From Acidobacteriota bacterium (lineage in GTDB: Bacteria; Acidobacteriota; Aminicenantia; UBA2199), in assembly GCA_025456205.1 (NCBI GenBank), contig JALOLA010000006.1:23057-87056 (forward strand): a stretch of DNA of 64,000 bases. The letters run 5' to 3'. The translations under genes and the position numbers were made by a program. The stretch's first letter is position 1. Every line of letters starts with the position of its first letter. Positions 8,572 to 17,074 of this stretch are shown here, in pieces. Under the pieces are notes generated by a model. The model searched no databases. It saw nothing but the letters and a program-made list of their open reading frames with translations, and had not been told where the DNA came from.

Positions 8572-9680
8572 TTGCAGCTGGAGATGATCGCGGCGATCCT
8601 TTCCTGGTCGGCTTTTTCGATATAGGGGTGCATGGGCAGGCTGAATATCTCCCCGGCGATCCTTTCGGCAACGGGGAAATCGCCCTCGCGGTAGCCCAGG
8701 TGGGAGAACGCCTCCTGCAGGTGCAGGGGGATGGGGTAGTAGATGGCGGTGGGGATGCCGTTCTCGCGCAGCCTGCGGATGACTTCGTCGCGGCGGGGGT
8801 GCAGCACCGAGTACTGGGCCCAGGCGGAGACATTCCCGGGCAGGATCCTGGGAGTTTTCACGGCCCCGACCAGAAGTTGGTCATAGCGGGCGGCCGCTTC
8901 CTGGCGCATGCCGATCTCCTCAGGGAAGATCTCCATCTTGGCCAGCAGCACCGCTGCCTGCAGCGAGTCCATGCGGCCGTTGATGCCGACGCGCACGTTG
9001 GTGTACTTGTCGGCGCCCTGGCCGTGCACGCGGATGGAGAGCAGGCGTTCGAGGGTGTCCTTGTCGCTGGTGAAGATCATGCCGCCGTCGCCATAGCAGC
9101 CCAGGGGCTTGGCCGGGAAAAAACTGGTGCCGGCGACACGGGCCAGGGCGCCCGCCTTCCTGCCCTCCTGGCTGGAGCCGAAGCTCTGGGCGGCGTCCTC
9201 AAGAACAAACAGCCGATGCTTGTCGGCGATGGCCTGGATGGCCTTGTAGTCGGCGGGCTGGCCGAAAAGGTCGACAGGCATGATCCCCCGCGGCGTGAGC
9301 TTTTTTGCGGCAATGGTTTTTTGGACCGCTTTCTCGAGACTTGCCGGGTCGATGTTGAACGTTTCCGGATCGATGTCGACGAATACCGGCGTCGCCCCGG
9401 TGAGGGCGACGGCGCCGGCGCTGGCGATGAACGTGAACGTGGGGACGAAAACGGCGTCGCCCGGGCCCGTTTTTTCGGCCATCAGGGGCATGAGCAGGGC
9501 GTCGGTGCCGCTGGCGACCGAAACCGCATGGGGCATGCCGACATAGGCGGCGAGCTTCTGCTCGATCTCCTGGATCTCCGGGCCCAGGATATACTGGCCA
9601 TGGTCCAGGATCTTCCGGAACCCGGCCTCGATCTGGGCGCGGATCCGCTTCTGCTGTGCCGCCAGGTCGATGAATTGCAT
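8568..9680 (-). CDS. DegT/DnrJ/EryC1/StrS family sugar aminotransferase
   Basis: 370 aa, family-typical length. It has SGTDALLMPLMA for the phosphate-binding turn, FVLEDAAQSFGS (Asp and Gln contacting PLP) and SFFPAKPLGCYGDGGMIF carrying the Schiff-base lysine. It ends with PIPLHLQEAFSHLGY, the usual C-terminal signature. It makes an amino sugar nucleotide (for example a 3- or 4-amino-deoxyhexose) for the glycan; the exact product cannot be decided. It is the first gene of the operon, with an AGGAGA Shine-Dalgarno sequence just before the ATG. Confidence 0.93.
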   Translation of the reverse strand: MQFIDLAAQQKRIRAQIEAGFRKILDHGQYILGPEIQEIEQKLAAYVGMPHAVSVASGTDALLMPLMAEKTGPGDAVFVPTFTFIASAGAVALTGATPVFVDIDPETFNIDPASLEKAVQKTIAAKKLTPRGIMPVDLFGQPADYKAIQAIADKHRLFVLEDAAQSFGSSQEGRKAGALARVAGTSFFPAKPLGCYGDGGMIFTSDKDTLERLLSIRVHGQGADKYTNVRVGINGRMDSLQAAVLLAKMEIFPEEIGMRQEAAARYDQLLVGAVKTPRILPGNVSAWAQYSVLHPRRDEVIRRLRENGIPTAIYYPIPLHLQEAFSHLGYREGDFPVAERIAGEIFSLPMHPYIEKADQERIAAIISSCK

Positions 9681-9825
9681 GGTCTGTCTCCTTAGTTGGT
9701 CGATCGCTTCGCTGTCACGCCGCGCCTGGCGGCCTGGAGCGTTTTCATCCTAAGCTGCCGCCGCTGAGCATTGCCGGTCCGACGAATAGGCATGCTGAAA
9801 CATTGGCTCAAGCCGGTCCGCAAAG

Positions 9826-9854
9826 ATGATACCTTATTTGGCCGGGCTTGGCAA
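9826..9854 (-). promoter_or_regulatory. Sigma70-type promoter of the polysaccharide operon
   Basis: Read on the minus strand, -35 TTGCCA (9849-9854), 17-nt spacer, -10 TATCAT (9826-9831). It would give a leader of about 140 nt before the DegT gene. The 9681-9895 gap holds nothing else recognisable. Confidence 0.55.
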
Positions 9855-9895
9855 TTTGGCTTGGGCCGTGATCGGGACCGGCCGGAGGGGGATTT

Positions 9896-10882
9896 TCACT
9901 GCTGGGGTTTTTGGAAAACAGCGAGAACATAGTCGCTGGAGATCTCGCCGCTGGCCATGAGCTGGTCTTCCCTGGCGAAGCATGCGCTCAGGATCCCGCT
10001 GGCGGTTTCGTCCTCCTGCAGGTAGTGGTGGGCGATGCCGTGAAACACCAAACAGGAGAGGGTGCCGCCCTTCTCCCTGATCTCCAGCGGCAGGAACATT
10101 TCCTTGAGCAACGGCAGGATGAGCGAGGATTCGGCCGCCTCGGAGGGATCGGCCAGCAGCATGCGCAGACGCCCCGGGGCATCGATCCTTTTCTTGACCC
10201 TGCCGTCCTCCCAGCGCCGCCGGTAGGCCTCCGGGATCGCGCCCAGCAGTTCATTGGCCGCCCGCAGCTGTTGCCGTGTCCATTGGAAGCGGGAGGGGCC
10301 GACGAACTCGTTGATGACCAGCAGGCCGCCGGGCTTGAGCATGTCCCGTATCCCTGCCAGCGCCCGGCGCATGGGATAGAAGTGATGGAGCGCTCCTTCG
10401 GTGATCACCAGGTCGTAGGCGCCGGCCACGGCCATGGAGCCCATGTTGCCCACCTGGAAGTTCAGGATGCCCTCCAGGCCTTCTTTCCCGGCCGCCTGGC
10501 GCGCAACGTCGATGCGCGGCGCCGAAAGGTCGCAGGCGTCGATGCGCCGGAAGAGGCCGGTGCGGGCCCAGCGCATCTCGTTGCCGCCGCAGCCGCAGCC
10601 GGGAGAGAATGCGGTCAGCCCCGCCTTTTCCTGCAGAAAGCGGCGGCGGATGTATTCGACATGGTCGATCCCTCCGTCCCCGGAGATCCTCTGGTTCCAG
10701 CGCCGCCGCAACTGGGGGATGTTCCAGGCGTTCAGCGGCGGTCCCTGGGTGTGCTGCCAGGCGCAACGGGTCCGCTCGCGGGCGTTGCGCCCCACCTGCC
10801 GCAGGGCCCGGCGCCACTCGCCATGCATGAGCTTGTCCCAGAGCCGCAGCAGGTCGTGGAAGCCGATCCAGTTATTAAACAT
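9896..10882 (-). CDS. Class I SAM-dependent methyltransferase
   Basis: 328 aa. An unusual SPGCGCGGNEMRWA motif I sits at residues ~93-105, followed by IDACDLSAPRIDVARQ, YDLVITEGALHHFYPMRRA and MLKPGGLLVINEFVGP (post-I and motif III of the Methyltransf_11/25 group). It has its own -10 box TATATT 6 nt before the ATG and no Shine-Dalgarno sequence, so it is probably a separate, possibly leaderless, transcription unit. It is GC-rich, unlike the 3-6 kb part of the cluster. The substrate is unknown. Confidence 0.85.
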   Translation of the reverse strand: MFNNWIGFHDLLRLWDKLMHGEWRRALRQVGRNARERTRCAWQHTQGPPLNAWNIPQLRRRWNQRISGDGGIDHVEYIRRRFLQEKAGLTAFSPGCGCGGNEMRWARTGLFRRIDACDLSAPRIDVARQAAGKEGLEGILNFQVGNMGSMAVAGAYDLVITEGALHHFYPMRRALAGIRDMLKPGGLLVINEFVGPSRFQWTRQQLRAANELLGAIPEAYRRRWEDGRVKKRIDAPGRLRMLLADPSEAAESSLILPLLKEMFLPLEIREKGGTLSCLVFHGIAHHYLQEDETASGILSACFAREDQLMASGEISSDYVLAVFQKPQQ

Positions 10883-10888
10883 TACCCT

Positions 10889-10894
10889 AATATA
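10889..10894 (-). promoter_or_regulatory. -10 box of a possible leaderless promoter
   Basis: Minus-strand TATATT, with 6 nt between it and the ATG at 10882; the expected transcription start falls on the ATG. No convincing -35 at 17 nt. Confidence 0.4.
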
Positions 10895-11026
10895 CTAACA
10901 AAACGAGAAATCATTGGCAAACAGCCCTGAAGATGCCCGGCGACAAAAAATGTCACTTTGAATGACTTTTATTGGCACAAATACTGGCAGCGCCGGCCAA
11001 GGTGGCGGGATAATCAGGGTATACGC

Positions 11027-11042
11027 TTGGCATTAAAATTGC
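11027..11042 (+). promoter_or_regulatory. Sigma54-type -24/-12 promoter of prepilin gene 1
   Basis: TTGGCATTAAAATTGC: the GG (11029-11030) and GC (11041-11042) dinucleotides are separated by exactly 10 nt, the hallmark of RpoN promoters. The expected start is ~11054, giving a ~20-nt leader with AAGGAGG before the ATG. Pilin genes are classically RpoN-dependent (Pseudomonas, Myxococcus). Confidence 0.65.
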
Positions 11043-11073
11043 TTCATTATATTGAATCCTTAAGGAGGTTTTC

Positions 11074-11541
11074 ATGAACAAAAAAGGTTTTACGCTCATC
11101 GAATTGCTGATCGTCGTTGCCATCATCGGCATCATCGCCGCGATCGCAATTCCCAACCTTCTGGTTGCCCTGCAGAAAGGCAAACAGAAAGCGACCATGG
11201 GTGACATGAAGTCGATCGGCAGTTCCATCGAATCCTACATCACCGACTGGTCGTTTGCTCCCCAGATAGGTGCAGGTCCCATTTCTGCTCTCGCGGCTAA
11301 CTGGTTCCAGCCCTTCTACATCAAGATCCTGCCGCAAACCGATGGCTGGGGTACGGTGTTTCAGTATGATAACAGCGATATCGCTGTTGGCGGCGACTTG
11401 TATTCGGTCATTTCCTATGGCCGTGACAAGGGTGACTCCGGCACGACCGGCCTGTACAACGTCGCTTCTCTTTCCGATTTCAACAACGACATCTACTTCT
11501 CCAACGGCATCTACACCGTAGGTCCGCAGGTCAAGAGATAA
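11074..11541 (+). CDS. Type IV prepilin-like protein 1
   Basis: 155 aa. MNKKGFTLIELLIVVAIIGI is a textbook class III signal: short basic leader, G-F cleavage site for PilD, Glu5 of the mature protein, hydrophobic alpha1 helix. The remaining ~120 residues form a globular domain ending NGIYTVGPQVKR. No C-terminal cysteine pair (D-loop) is present, so it resembles GspG-like or acidobacterial/myxobacterial PilA-type pilins. It is clearly paralogous to the protein at 14846-15313 (same length, same FNND...NG...VKR ending). It has a strong Shine-Dalgarno sequence, a sigma54-like promoter and an efficient terminator directly after it, as expected for a highly expressed fibre subunit. Confidence 0.92.
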   Translation: MNKKGFTLIELLIVVAIIGIIAAIAIPNLLVALQKGKQKATMGDMKSIGSSIESYITDWSFAPQIGAGPISALAANWFQPFYIKILPQTDGWGTVFQYDNSDIAVGGDLYSVISYGRDKGDSGTTGLYNVASLSDFNNDIYFSNGIYTVGPQVKR

Positions 11542-11564
11542 CCACCCTGGACCGGTTCAGCAAA

Positions 11565-11599
11565 AGCGGCTGGAAGCTCATTCCGGCCGCTTTTTTTTT
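11565..11599 (+). terminator. Rho-independent terminator after prepilin 1 (overlaps the open frame of the next gene)
   Basis: Stem AGCGGCTGGAA (11565-11575), loop GCTCA, stem TTCCGGCCGCT (11581-11591), with one G-U pair, followed by nine T (11591-11599). The downstream ligase-like frame is open through the hairpin, so read-through would control its expression. Confidence 0.85.
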
Positions 11600-11600
11600 A

Positions 11601-13004
11601 TTGCTGAATTTTTCGGTGAGCGAGGCCAGGGGGCTGTTTTTTTCGCGCCTGGCCTTTTTCTCCCTTTTGCTGGCCTTGTTCGCGCTCTGCCGCCGCGTGC
11701 CGCTGGAAAGGATCCTGGCCCCGATCAGCGGCGGCATCGCCCTGATCCTGTTCACCTACGGCATCATCCAGAAATTCCTCATTTTCCCCATGATCCTGGA
11801 ACAGCTCGCCGCCGGGCCTTCCTTTTATGCCCATGCACTGCGCGTACGCGTCGCCTCAGGGAGGATTTTCTCCATATTCCCGCTGCCCACTCTCTATGCC
11901 ATGGTGTGCGGACTGTTGTTGATTTTTATCATTCATTTCCTTTACCTTTCCCGGGGGGTGGCGCGGTTGTTCTGGGGAGGGTTGTTCATCCTTGGCGCCT
12001 TCAACCTGGTCCTGACCCAGTCTTTCGGCGGCATTCTTTTTTTCACGGTCGGCGTCCTGTTTTATCTTTTCACCCTGCGCAAGTTCAGCGCCAGGCTCCT
12101 GGCGCCCCTGCTCATGCTCCTGGCCCTCGTCCTTTTCCTGGTCACAGCCCTGCGTTTTTCCGATGCCCGGGAATTGACCCCGGCCAGGCTGCGCTTCGCC
12201 AACTGGGCGCAGGCCGGCCGCCTGATCGCCCAGTCCCCATTGCTGGGCGTGGGGCTGGGCAATTATGAAACTTCGATCACCCCCCTGGTGCGTCCCGACG
12301 AGCCCCCATCCATTTACGCCCATAATTTTTTCCTGCAGATGGCCGCCGAGACGGGGGTGCCCATGTTCCTCCTGCTGGCCGGCCTATGCCTGCCCTGGCT
12401 GAAGGCCAACCTGCCCCGCTTCGTGAAGCCCGAGAACGCGCTGTTCGCGGCGGCCTGCGTCCTGCTCCTGTTCTTCAACCTGTTCGATGTGGGCAACTAC
12501 TTTTTCGCGGCCGGGATCAGCTTCGCGGTGGTTTTTTCCCAGGTCGCCCGCAGCGAAGCCCGGATAAGGCCCTTTCATGTCGTTGCCGTTTCCCTGCTGG
12601 CTGTGGTGCTGCTGCTCCAGGCCACTGCCGCGGGCCGGCAGCGGGCCGGCGATGTAGCGCTCCACCGCAATGAAGCCCAGCGGGCGGAAAACCTCTACCG
12701 CGCTTCCCTGAAGCTCGATCCCTTTTCTTATCGGCCTTGGCTCGGTCTGGCGCAGATCGCCTGGGAGAAGAACGATATTGCCGCCGTGGAGGCGCACCTG
12801 GCGCATGTCCTGCGCATCCATCCCGGCCAGGCGTTCGCCAATTACCGCGTTTCACAGATCGCCCAGCGCCGCGGCGCCTACCTGACCGCCCTGGCGCACG
12901 CCCGCCGGGCGGCCCTCGCCAACAAGAGGAACAGTGAGTACCAGAGGTGGCATGACCATATTCAAGGCAATCTCGCCCAGCAGCCAGCGCTTTCAGGAAA
13001 TTGA
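11601..13004 (+). CDS. O-antigen-ligase-like polytopic membrane protein with C-terminal TPRs
   Basis: 467 aa from a TTG at 11601 that has no Shine-Dalgarno sequence. The same frame is open further upstream through the terminator, with a possible CTG start at 11547 giving an extra DRFSKSGWKLIPAAFFLLL membrane segment. About 10 transmembrane helices are followed near residue ~210 by SPLLGVGLGNYETSI and IYAHNFFLQMAAETG, the periplasmic-loop His motif of the Wzy_C/WaaL/PglL superfamily. Residues ~345-467 hold TPR-like repeats (LYRASLKLDPFSYRPWLGLA). The location directly behind a prepilin resembles pilO/tfpO pilin oligosaccharyltransferases. Alternatives are a polysaccharide polymerase or WaaL ligase. 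The next gene overlaps its 3' end. Confidence 0.8.
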   Translation: MLNFSVSEARGLFFSRLAFFSLLLALFALCRRVPLERILAPISGGIALILFTYGIIQKFLIFPMILEQLAAGPSFYAHALRVRVASGRIFSIFPLPTLYAMVCGLLLIFIIHFLYLSRGVARLFWGGLFILGAFNLVLTQSFGGILFFTVGVLFYLFTLRKFSARLLAPLLMLLALVLFLVTALRFSDARELTPARLRFANWAQAGRLIAQSPLLGVGLGNYETSITPLVRPDEPPSIYAHNFFLQMAAETGVPMFLLLAGLCLPWLKANLPRFVKPENALFAAACVLLLFFNLFDVGNYFFAAGISFAVVFSQVARSEARIRPFHVVAVSLLAVVLLLQATAAGRQRAGDVALHRNEAQRAENLYRASLKLDPFSYRPWLGLAQIAWEKNDIAAVEAHLAHVLRIHPGQAFANYRVSQIAQRRGAYLTALAHARRAALANKRNSEYQRWHDHIQGNLAQQPALSGN

Positions 13005-14775
13005 GTTTTCCCTCCTCCTGGGCTGGGCCCTGCTGTACCCCGCCAAGATAGGGCATTCCTATTATTTCGGGTTCATGTGCCTGCTGGCCGCTTTTGCGCT
13101 GACAAAGGCGTTCGCCCTGAAGAATATCGCCCTTAATCGCTTTTCCCTGTTTCTCCTGGCCTGCAATTCCGTTTTCATCTTCGCCGCTTATTTTTCCCCC
13201 TATCCGTACAGATCACTCCTTTTTGTCGCCGATATCGTGATGCTCTCGCTCTGGGCCGTTCTTCTCTTCCTGGAAAGGAGTGATACCGGGCGCTACCTGC
13301 GCCTGGCGGCGTGGATCATCTCCATTTCTTCGCTGGCAGTGACAATAGCCTTTGCCCTGCGGGGCGGGATGCTGCCGGCATCGCCCTGCTTCAGGAACCC
13401 CATCCTGCAGGGCATCGCCTCGGCAATGGCCGTGCTGGTCTTCCTTCATGCCCTGTTGAAGCGCTACCGCCATGCCGATGCTTCCCTGCTGGCGCTCAAC
13501 CTGGCCGCCGTGGTCATCAGCGTCTCCAAGGCGGCTTTTCTGGGCCTGGCCGTCTTCGCCGCGGCCATGGTCCTCCATTCGCGGCGCCGCTGGCTGCCCT
13601 GGCTGGGCGCCCTGCTGCTTCTCCTGGCGCTGGTCCCCAATCCCCTGCGGCGCGCGGTGACCCATTCCCTGAGCCACGACCCCTATGTTTTCGATCGCCT
13701 GGACATCTGGAGCATGTCGGCGCGCATGTATCGCGATGAGCCGCTGACCGGCATCGGCCCCGACCTCTTCAGCGCCGCGGCGCCGCGCTTCAATTTCGCC
13801 CAGGACAAGGGGGCGTCGCGCTATGGCAAGGTCCCGGAATCGCCGCACAGCGACTTCTGGAAGGTCATCGTCGAAAACGGGCTGCCCGGGCTGCTCATGG
13901 TACTGGCCGGGCTGTTCCTCGCCATCCGCGCCATGCTCTCGCCGTCCTGGTTCGAGCTGCCCAGGTTGCTGCTGGCGTTCCTGCTGGCCCAGATGCTGCT
14001 CTTCAATTTTGTCTTCAACCCGTTTTTTCTGCTGCTCTTCTTCCTGCTCCTGCGCGATCTTCTGCCGGCCAGGCAGAGGTTCGTCTCTCCGTCTCCCCTG
14101 GCGCGGCTCGCTTTCGCGCTCCTGCTCCTGTTCGCGCTGGTCGTGCTGTACCTGTGCCCCCTGGTCGCGGATCGCTGCCTCGAAAAGGCGGCGGCGGAGA
14201 CGGACATCGCGCGCCGCTTCGCCCTGCTGCAGCAGGCGGAATTGTTCAGCCCGCTGGCGGAACGGCCGCCCCTGGCCAAGGCCGAGGTCCTGCGCGTCTT
14301 TGCCGCCAGGACCGGGAACATCGGGGCCTGGGCCGATGCCCTGGAGAGCGCGCGCCGCGGCCAGCGCCTGAACCGCTACGGCATCGATGCCCTGGTCGCG
14401 GAATCCACCCTGCTGCGGGAGTTCTTGGGGGAAAGGGTCCGCTACCCGGCCCTGGGAGAAGAGATCCTGGCGCCGTTGCGCCGCGCCGAAAAGCTCAACC
14501 CCTTCAATCCGTTCATCCGCCTGCAGCAGGCCGCTGTATTGCGCGAGTTCGGCCGCACCGCCGAGGCCCGCCGGCTGGCGCAGGCAGCGCTGGACCTGGA
14601 GCCGGATTACGCGGCAGCGCTCGTGTTCCGGCACGAATTGGCCGGGCTCGCGGCGGATGACCCGGCGCTGCAACAGCGGCTCGCTGCGATCCGGGAAAAG
14701 GGAAAGCGCCTGCGTAGCCGCCCCGGTTCTTACCTGTTCAACCTCTACCGGCTGCCGGAGGGGAGCGGACGATGA
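12952..14775 (+). CDS. Second O-antigen-ligase-like membrane protein with TPR domain
   Basis: 607 aa from the ATG at 12952 (Shine-Dalgarno AGAGGTGG); an in-frame GTG at 12934 with AAGAGGA is an alternative. Multiple membrane helices cover residues 1-410. The Wzy_C-type loop carries EPLTGIGPDLFSAAAPRF and PHSDFWKVIVENGLPGLL, again with a His-containing motif. Residues ~410-607 are helical repeats (AEKLNPFNPFIRLQQAAVLR) of TPR type. It overlaps the preceding ligase-like gene by 53 nt, so the two are co-translated. Two distinct members of this superfamily in one operon suggest one polymerises and one transfers glycan, or that they act on different acceptors (inference). Confidence 0.82.
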   Translation: MTIFKAISPSSQRFQEIEFSLLLGWALLYPAKIGHSYYFGFMCLLAAFALTKAFALKNIALNRFSLFLLACNSVFIFAAYFSPYPYRSLLFVADIVMLSLWAVLLFLERSDTGRYLRLAAWIISISSLAVTIAFALRGGMLPASPCFRNPILQGIASAMAVLVFLHALLKRYRHADASLLALNLAAVVISVSKAAFLGLAVFAAAMVLHSRRRWLPWLGALLLLLALVPNPLRRAVTHSLSHDPYVFDRLDIWSMSARMYRDEPLTGIGPDLFSAAAPRFNFAQDKGASRYGKVPESPHSDFWKVIVENGLPGLLMVLAGLFLAIRAMLSPSWFELPRLLLAFLLAQMLLFNFVFNPFFLLLFFLLLRDLLPARQRFVSPSPLARLAFALLLLFALVVLYLCPLVADRCLEKAAAETDIARRFALLQQAELFSPLAERPPLAKAEVLRVFAARTGNIGAWADALESARRGQRLNRYGIDALVAESTLLREFLGERVRYPALGEEILAPLRRAEKLNPFNPFIRLQQAAVLREFGRTAEARRLAQAALDLEPDYAAALVFRHELAGLAADDPALQQRLAAIREKGKRLRSRPGSYLFNLYRLPEGSGR

Positions 14776-14798
14776 TCCGGGCACGGCAAGGCGGGGGT

Positions 14799-14814
14799 TT
14801 GGCAGGAATTATGC
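14799..14814 (+). promoter_or_regulatory. Sigma54-type -24/-12 promoter of prepilin gene 2
   Basis: TTGGCAGGAATTATGC with GG (14801-14802) and GC (14813-14814) 10 nt apart, the same geometry as upstream of prepilin 1. The expected start is ~14826, about 20 nt before the ATG. Confidence 0.6.
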
Positions 14815-14845
14815 TTAATAAATCATGGATGCATAGGGGGTCCCG

Positions 14846-15313
14846 ATGAAGACTAAAGGTTTTACTCTGATCGAGTTGCTGATCGTCGTTGCGATCATAG
14901 GGATAATTGCCGCTATAGCTATCCCCAATCTTTTGGTGGCTATGCAAAAAGGACGCCAGAAGTCCACCATGGCCGACATGACCTCGATCGGGGGCGCCAT
15001 CGAATCCTACCTGGTCGACTGGGCCATCGCCCCCGCCTCCGGGGCCACCGATGTCACGGCTTTGAACCAGAGCTGGTTCTGCCCTTTCTACATCAAGCTT
15101 TTCCCCTTGCAGGACGGCTGGAACACCACCTTCGCCTACCAGGCCGGGGAAGGGATGGATTTCGATTTCTACTCGGTGATGTCCTGGGGGAAGAACAAAT
15201 TCGATGACGGCATGGCGGCCGGTGAATACCCGGTTCTGACTTTATCCGACTTCAACAACGATCTCATTTATTGCAATGGCCGCTTCACCTTGTCGCCCAT
15301 CGTTAAGAGATAG
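14846..15313 (+). CDS. Type IV prepilin-like protein 2
   Basis: 155 aa. MKTKGFTLIELLIVVAIIGI shows the same class III signal and Glu5 as prepilin 1, and almost the whole alpha1 region is conserved between the two. The globular domains diverge but keep the framework ...SIGGAIESYLVDWAIAPASG, FYIKLFPLQDGW and a VKR C-terminus. An A/G-rich GGGGGTCCC stretch precedes the ATG; the Shine-Dalgarno sequence is weak (AGGGGG). It may be an alternative or minor subunit of the same fibre. No terminator is obvious downstream; the DUF1573 gene converges on it. Confidence 0.92.
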   Translation: MKTKGFTLIELLIVVAIIGIIAAIAIPNLLVAMQKGRQKSTMADMTSIGGAIESYLVDWAIAPASGATDVTALNQSWFCPFYIKLFPLQDGWNTTFAYQAGEGMDFDFYSVMSWGKNKFDDGMAAGEYPVLTLSDFNNDLIYCNGRFTLSPIVKR

Positions 15314-15377
15314 CGATTAAAAAAAGTCGCCCTGGCGGGTGGTCCGGCGCGCCCGTTGGTTTCGCTACCGCCGCTGG

Positions 15378-16055
15378 TCAGTCGATCTCGGCCTCCAAAC
15401 GAACGAAAATATAGGGCGAGCGATAGTCGTTGGTGCGGATCTTGACCATGTTGTTGAACGTCCCTTTTTCGAACGGGGTGAAGGTGAGGATGATCTCGGT
15501 GCTCTGCCTGGCACCGACGGCGTTGGTCTTGAAGGCCAGCGACACTTCCGGGCTGCTGCTCACCTCGAGGATGCGCAGGTCGAGGTTGCCGAGGTTGCTC
15601 AGGTTGAGCTTGCGCACGTAGGCCTTGCCGCTGGCGACTGCACCGAAGGGGATGTGGCCGGGCTTCATGTCGGCCTGGGCGAAGTCCTTGACGAAGACGG
15701 TGCCGCTGACGGCCAGGCGCGTCTCCGCCATGTCGGGGTCGTTGCTGTTGACGGTGATGGTCTTGATGACCTTGCCGTTGTAGCCGCTGGTGTTGAACTT
15801 GCCCGCGATCGTCCCTTTCTCGCCGGGCTTGTATTCCTTCTTGGCCAGCGCCGCCGTGGTGCAGCCGCAGGCCGGGATGATGTTCTTGATGATCAGCACC
15901 TCGTCGCCGCTGTTCTCGAATTCGAAAACGATGTCGATGGTCTTGCCGCTGGCCACCTGCCCGAAATCGAAGGTGGTGCTCTTGAACTTGATGGCCGGCT
16001 TGGCGAACAGGGCGGTGGAAGCCAGTAAGAGAGCGATGATCATGATCTTTTTCAT
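15378..16055 (-). CDS. DUF1573 domain periplasmic protein
   Basis: 225 aa starting [19 protein letters not shown], a Sec signal peptide. The mature part has [20 protein letters not shown] and [12 protein letters not shown], the CGC(S/T)T motif typical of DUF1573, followed by a second Ig-like (ASH/HYDIN-type) repeat ([17 protein letters not shown]). The ATG overlaps the lpxD stop (ATGA) and has GGAGG 5 nt upstream. The role is unknown; such domains are exported beta-sandwich modules. Sharing an operon with lpxD hints at an envelope function. Confidence 0.85.
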   Translation of the reverse strand: MKKIMIIALLLASTALFAKPAIKFKSTTFDFGQVASGKTIDIVFEFENSGDEVLIIKNIIPACGCTTAALAKKEYKPGEKGTIAGKFNTSGYNGKVIKTITVNSNDPDMAETRLAVSGTVFVKDFAQADMKPGHIPFGAVASGKAYVRKLNLSNLGNLDLRILEVSSSPEVSLAFKTNAVGARQSTEIILTFTPFEKGTFNNMVKIRTNDYRSPYIFVRLEAEID

Positions 16056-17074
16056 TTTTCCTCCATTTTTGCGATCTTTTTCTCGAGCAGCCGCAATTTT
16101 TCCCGCATGGCCGCCAGGTTCCTGGCCAGGACCATGTTCTTGCGCCATTCGCCGATCTCCTGGTGTGGGATGCCGGCAACGATCGTCCTGGACTTGATCG
16201 TGCCGGTGACGCCCGACTTGGCGGCGATCATCACGCCGTCGGCGATGCGGATATGGTCGGCGACGCCGACCTGGCCGCCCATGATCACCTGGGCGCCGAC
16301 GTGCGTCGAGCCGGAGATGCCGGTCTGCGCCGATATGGCGCTGTCGCGGCCGATGTGCACGTTGTGGCCTATCTGCACCAGGTTGTCCAGCTTGACATTG
16401 TCCTCCAGCACCGTCTCCTCGATGGTCGAGCGGTCGATGCAGGTGTTGGCGCCGATCTCGCAGCCGTTGCCGATGATCACCCGGCCCACCTGCGGCACCT
16501 TCACCGCGGCGCCCTCGGCGGTGCGCCCGAAGCCGAAGCCGTCGGCGCCGATGACCGCGCCGGGGTGGATGATGACGTTGTCGCCGATCGCCACGTTCTC
16601 GCGGATGACGGCATTGGCGTAGATGAGGCAATCGCGGCCGATGACCACGTCGTGGTAAATGACCGCGCCGGAATGGATCTCGCTGCCGGCGCCGACGCGG
16701 CTGCGCTCGCCGACGAAGGCGCAGGGACCGATGCTGACGCCGGCGCCCATCTCGGCCGTGGCGGCGACGCAGGCGCTGGCGGCGATCCCCTGCCAGAAGG
16801 GGCGCCGCGGATGGAAATGGGCCAGCAGGCGGGCGAAGGCCAGGTGCGGGTCGGCGACAAGGACGAGGTTGGCGTAGGCGATGGAGCTGTCCGCGGCCAC
16901 GATCAGCGCCCCGGCGCGCAGCGCGGAAACGTCCGCGTCCGCGCGGCCCCTGGCGACAAAAGCGATATCGTGCGGCCCGGCCCGGTGCAGGGCCTGGATG
17001 CCGCTGATTTCCAGGGCGCCGTCGCCCCGCCATTCACCGCCGACCAGGGCGGCGATCTCTTTCAGTTCAGGCAT
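16052..17074 (-). CDS. lpxD: UDP-3-O-(acyl)glucosamine N-acyltransferase
   Basis: 340 aa, the family length. The N-terminal domain binds the nucleotide; residues ~105-300 form a left-handed beta-helix with hexapeptide repeats ([19 protein letters not shown]) and the catalytic-His region [33 protein letters not shown] and [18 protein letters not shown] are LpxD hallmarks. A C-terminal coiled coil ([16 protein letters not shown]) matches the trimer tail. It catalyses the third step of lipid A synthesis, which indicates an LPS-bearing outer membrane. It overlaps yihY by 8 nt. Confidence 0.95.
   Translation of the reverse strand: MPELKEIAALVGGEWRGDGALEISGIQALHRAGPHDIAFVARGRADADVSALRAGALIVAADSSIAYANLVLVADPHLAFARLLAHFHPRRPFWQGIAASACVAATAEMGAGVSIGPCAFVGERSRVGAGSEIHSGAVIYHDVVIGRDCLIYANAVIRENVAIGDNVIIHPGAVIGADGFGFGRTAEGAAVKVPQVGRVIIGNGCEIGANTCIDRSTIEETVLEDNVKLDNLVQIGHNVHIGRDSAISAQTGISGSTHVGAQVIMGGQVGVADHIRIADGVMIAAKSGVTGTIKSRTIVAGIPHQEIGEWRKNMVLARNLAAMREKLRLLEKKIAKMEEK

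Noticed and set aside
16056..17033. Fusion of the lpxD region to DUF1573 as one 551-aa minus-strand protein
   Set aside because: The first 326 residues are the wrong frame of lpxD; the ATG at 16055 has GGAGG and a signal peptide.
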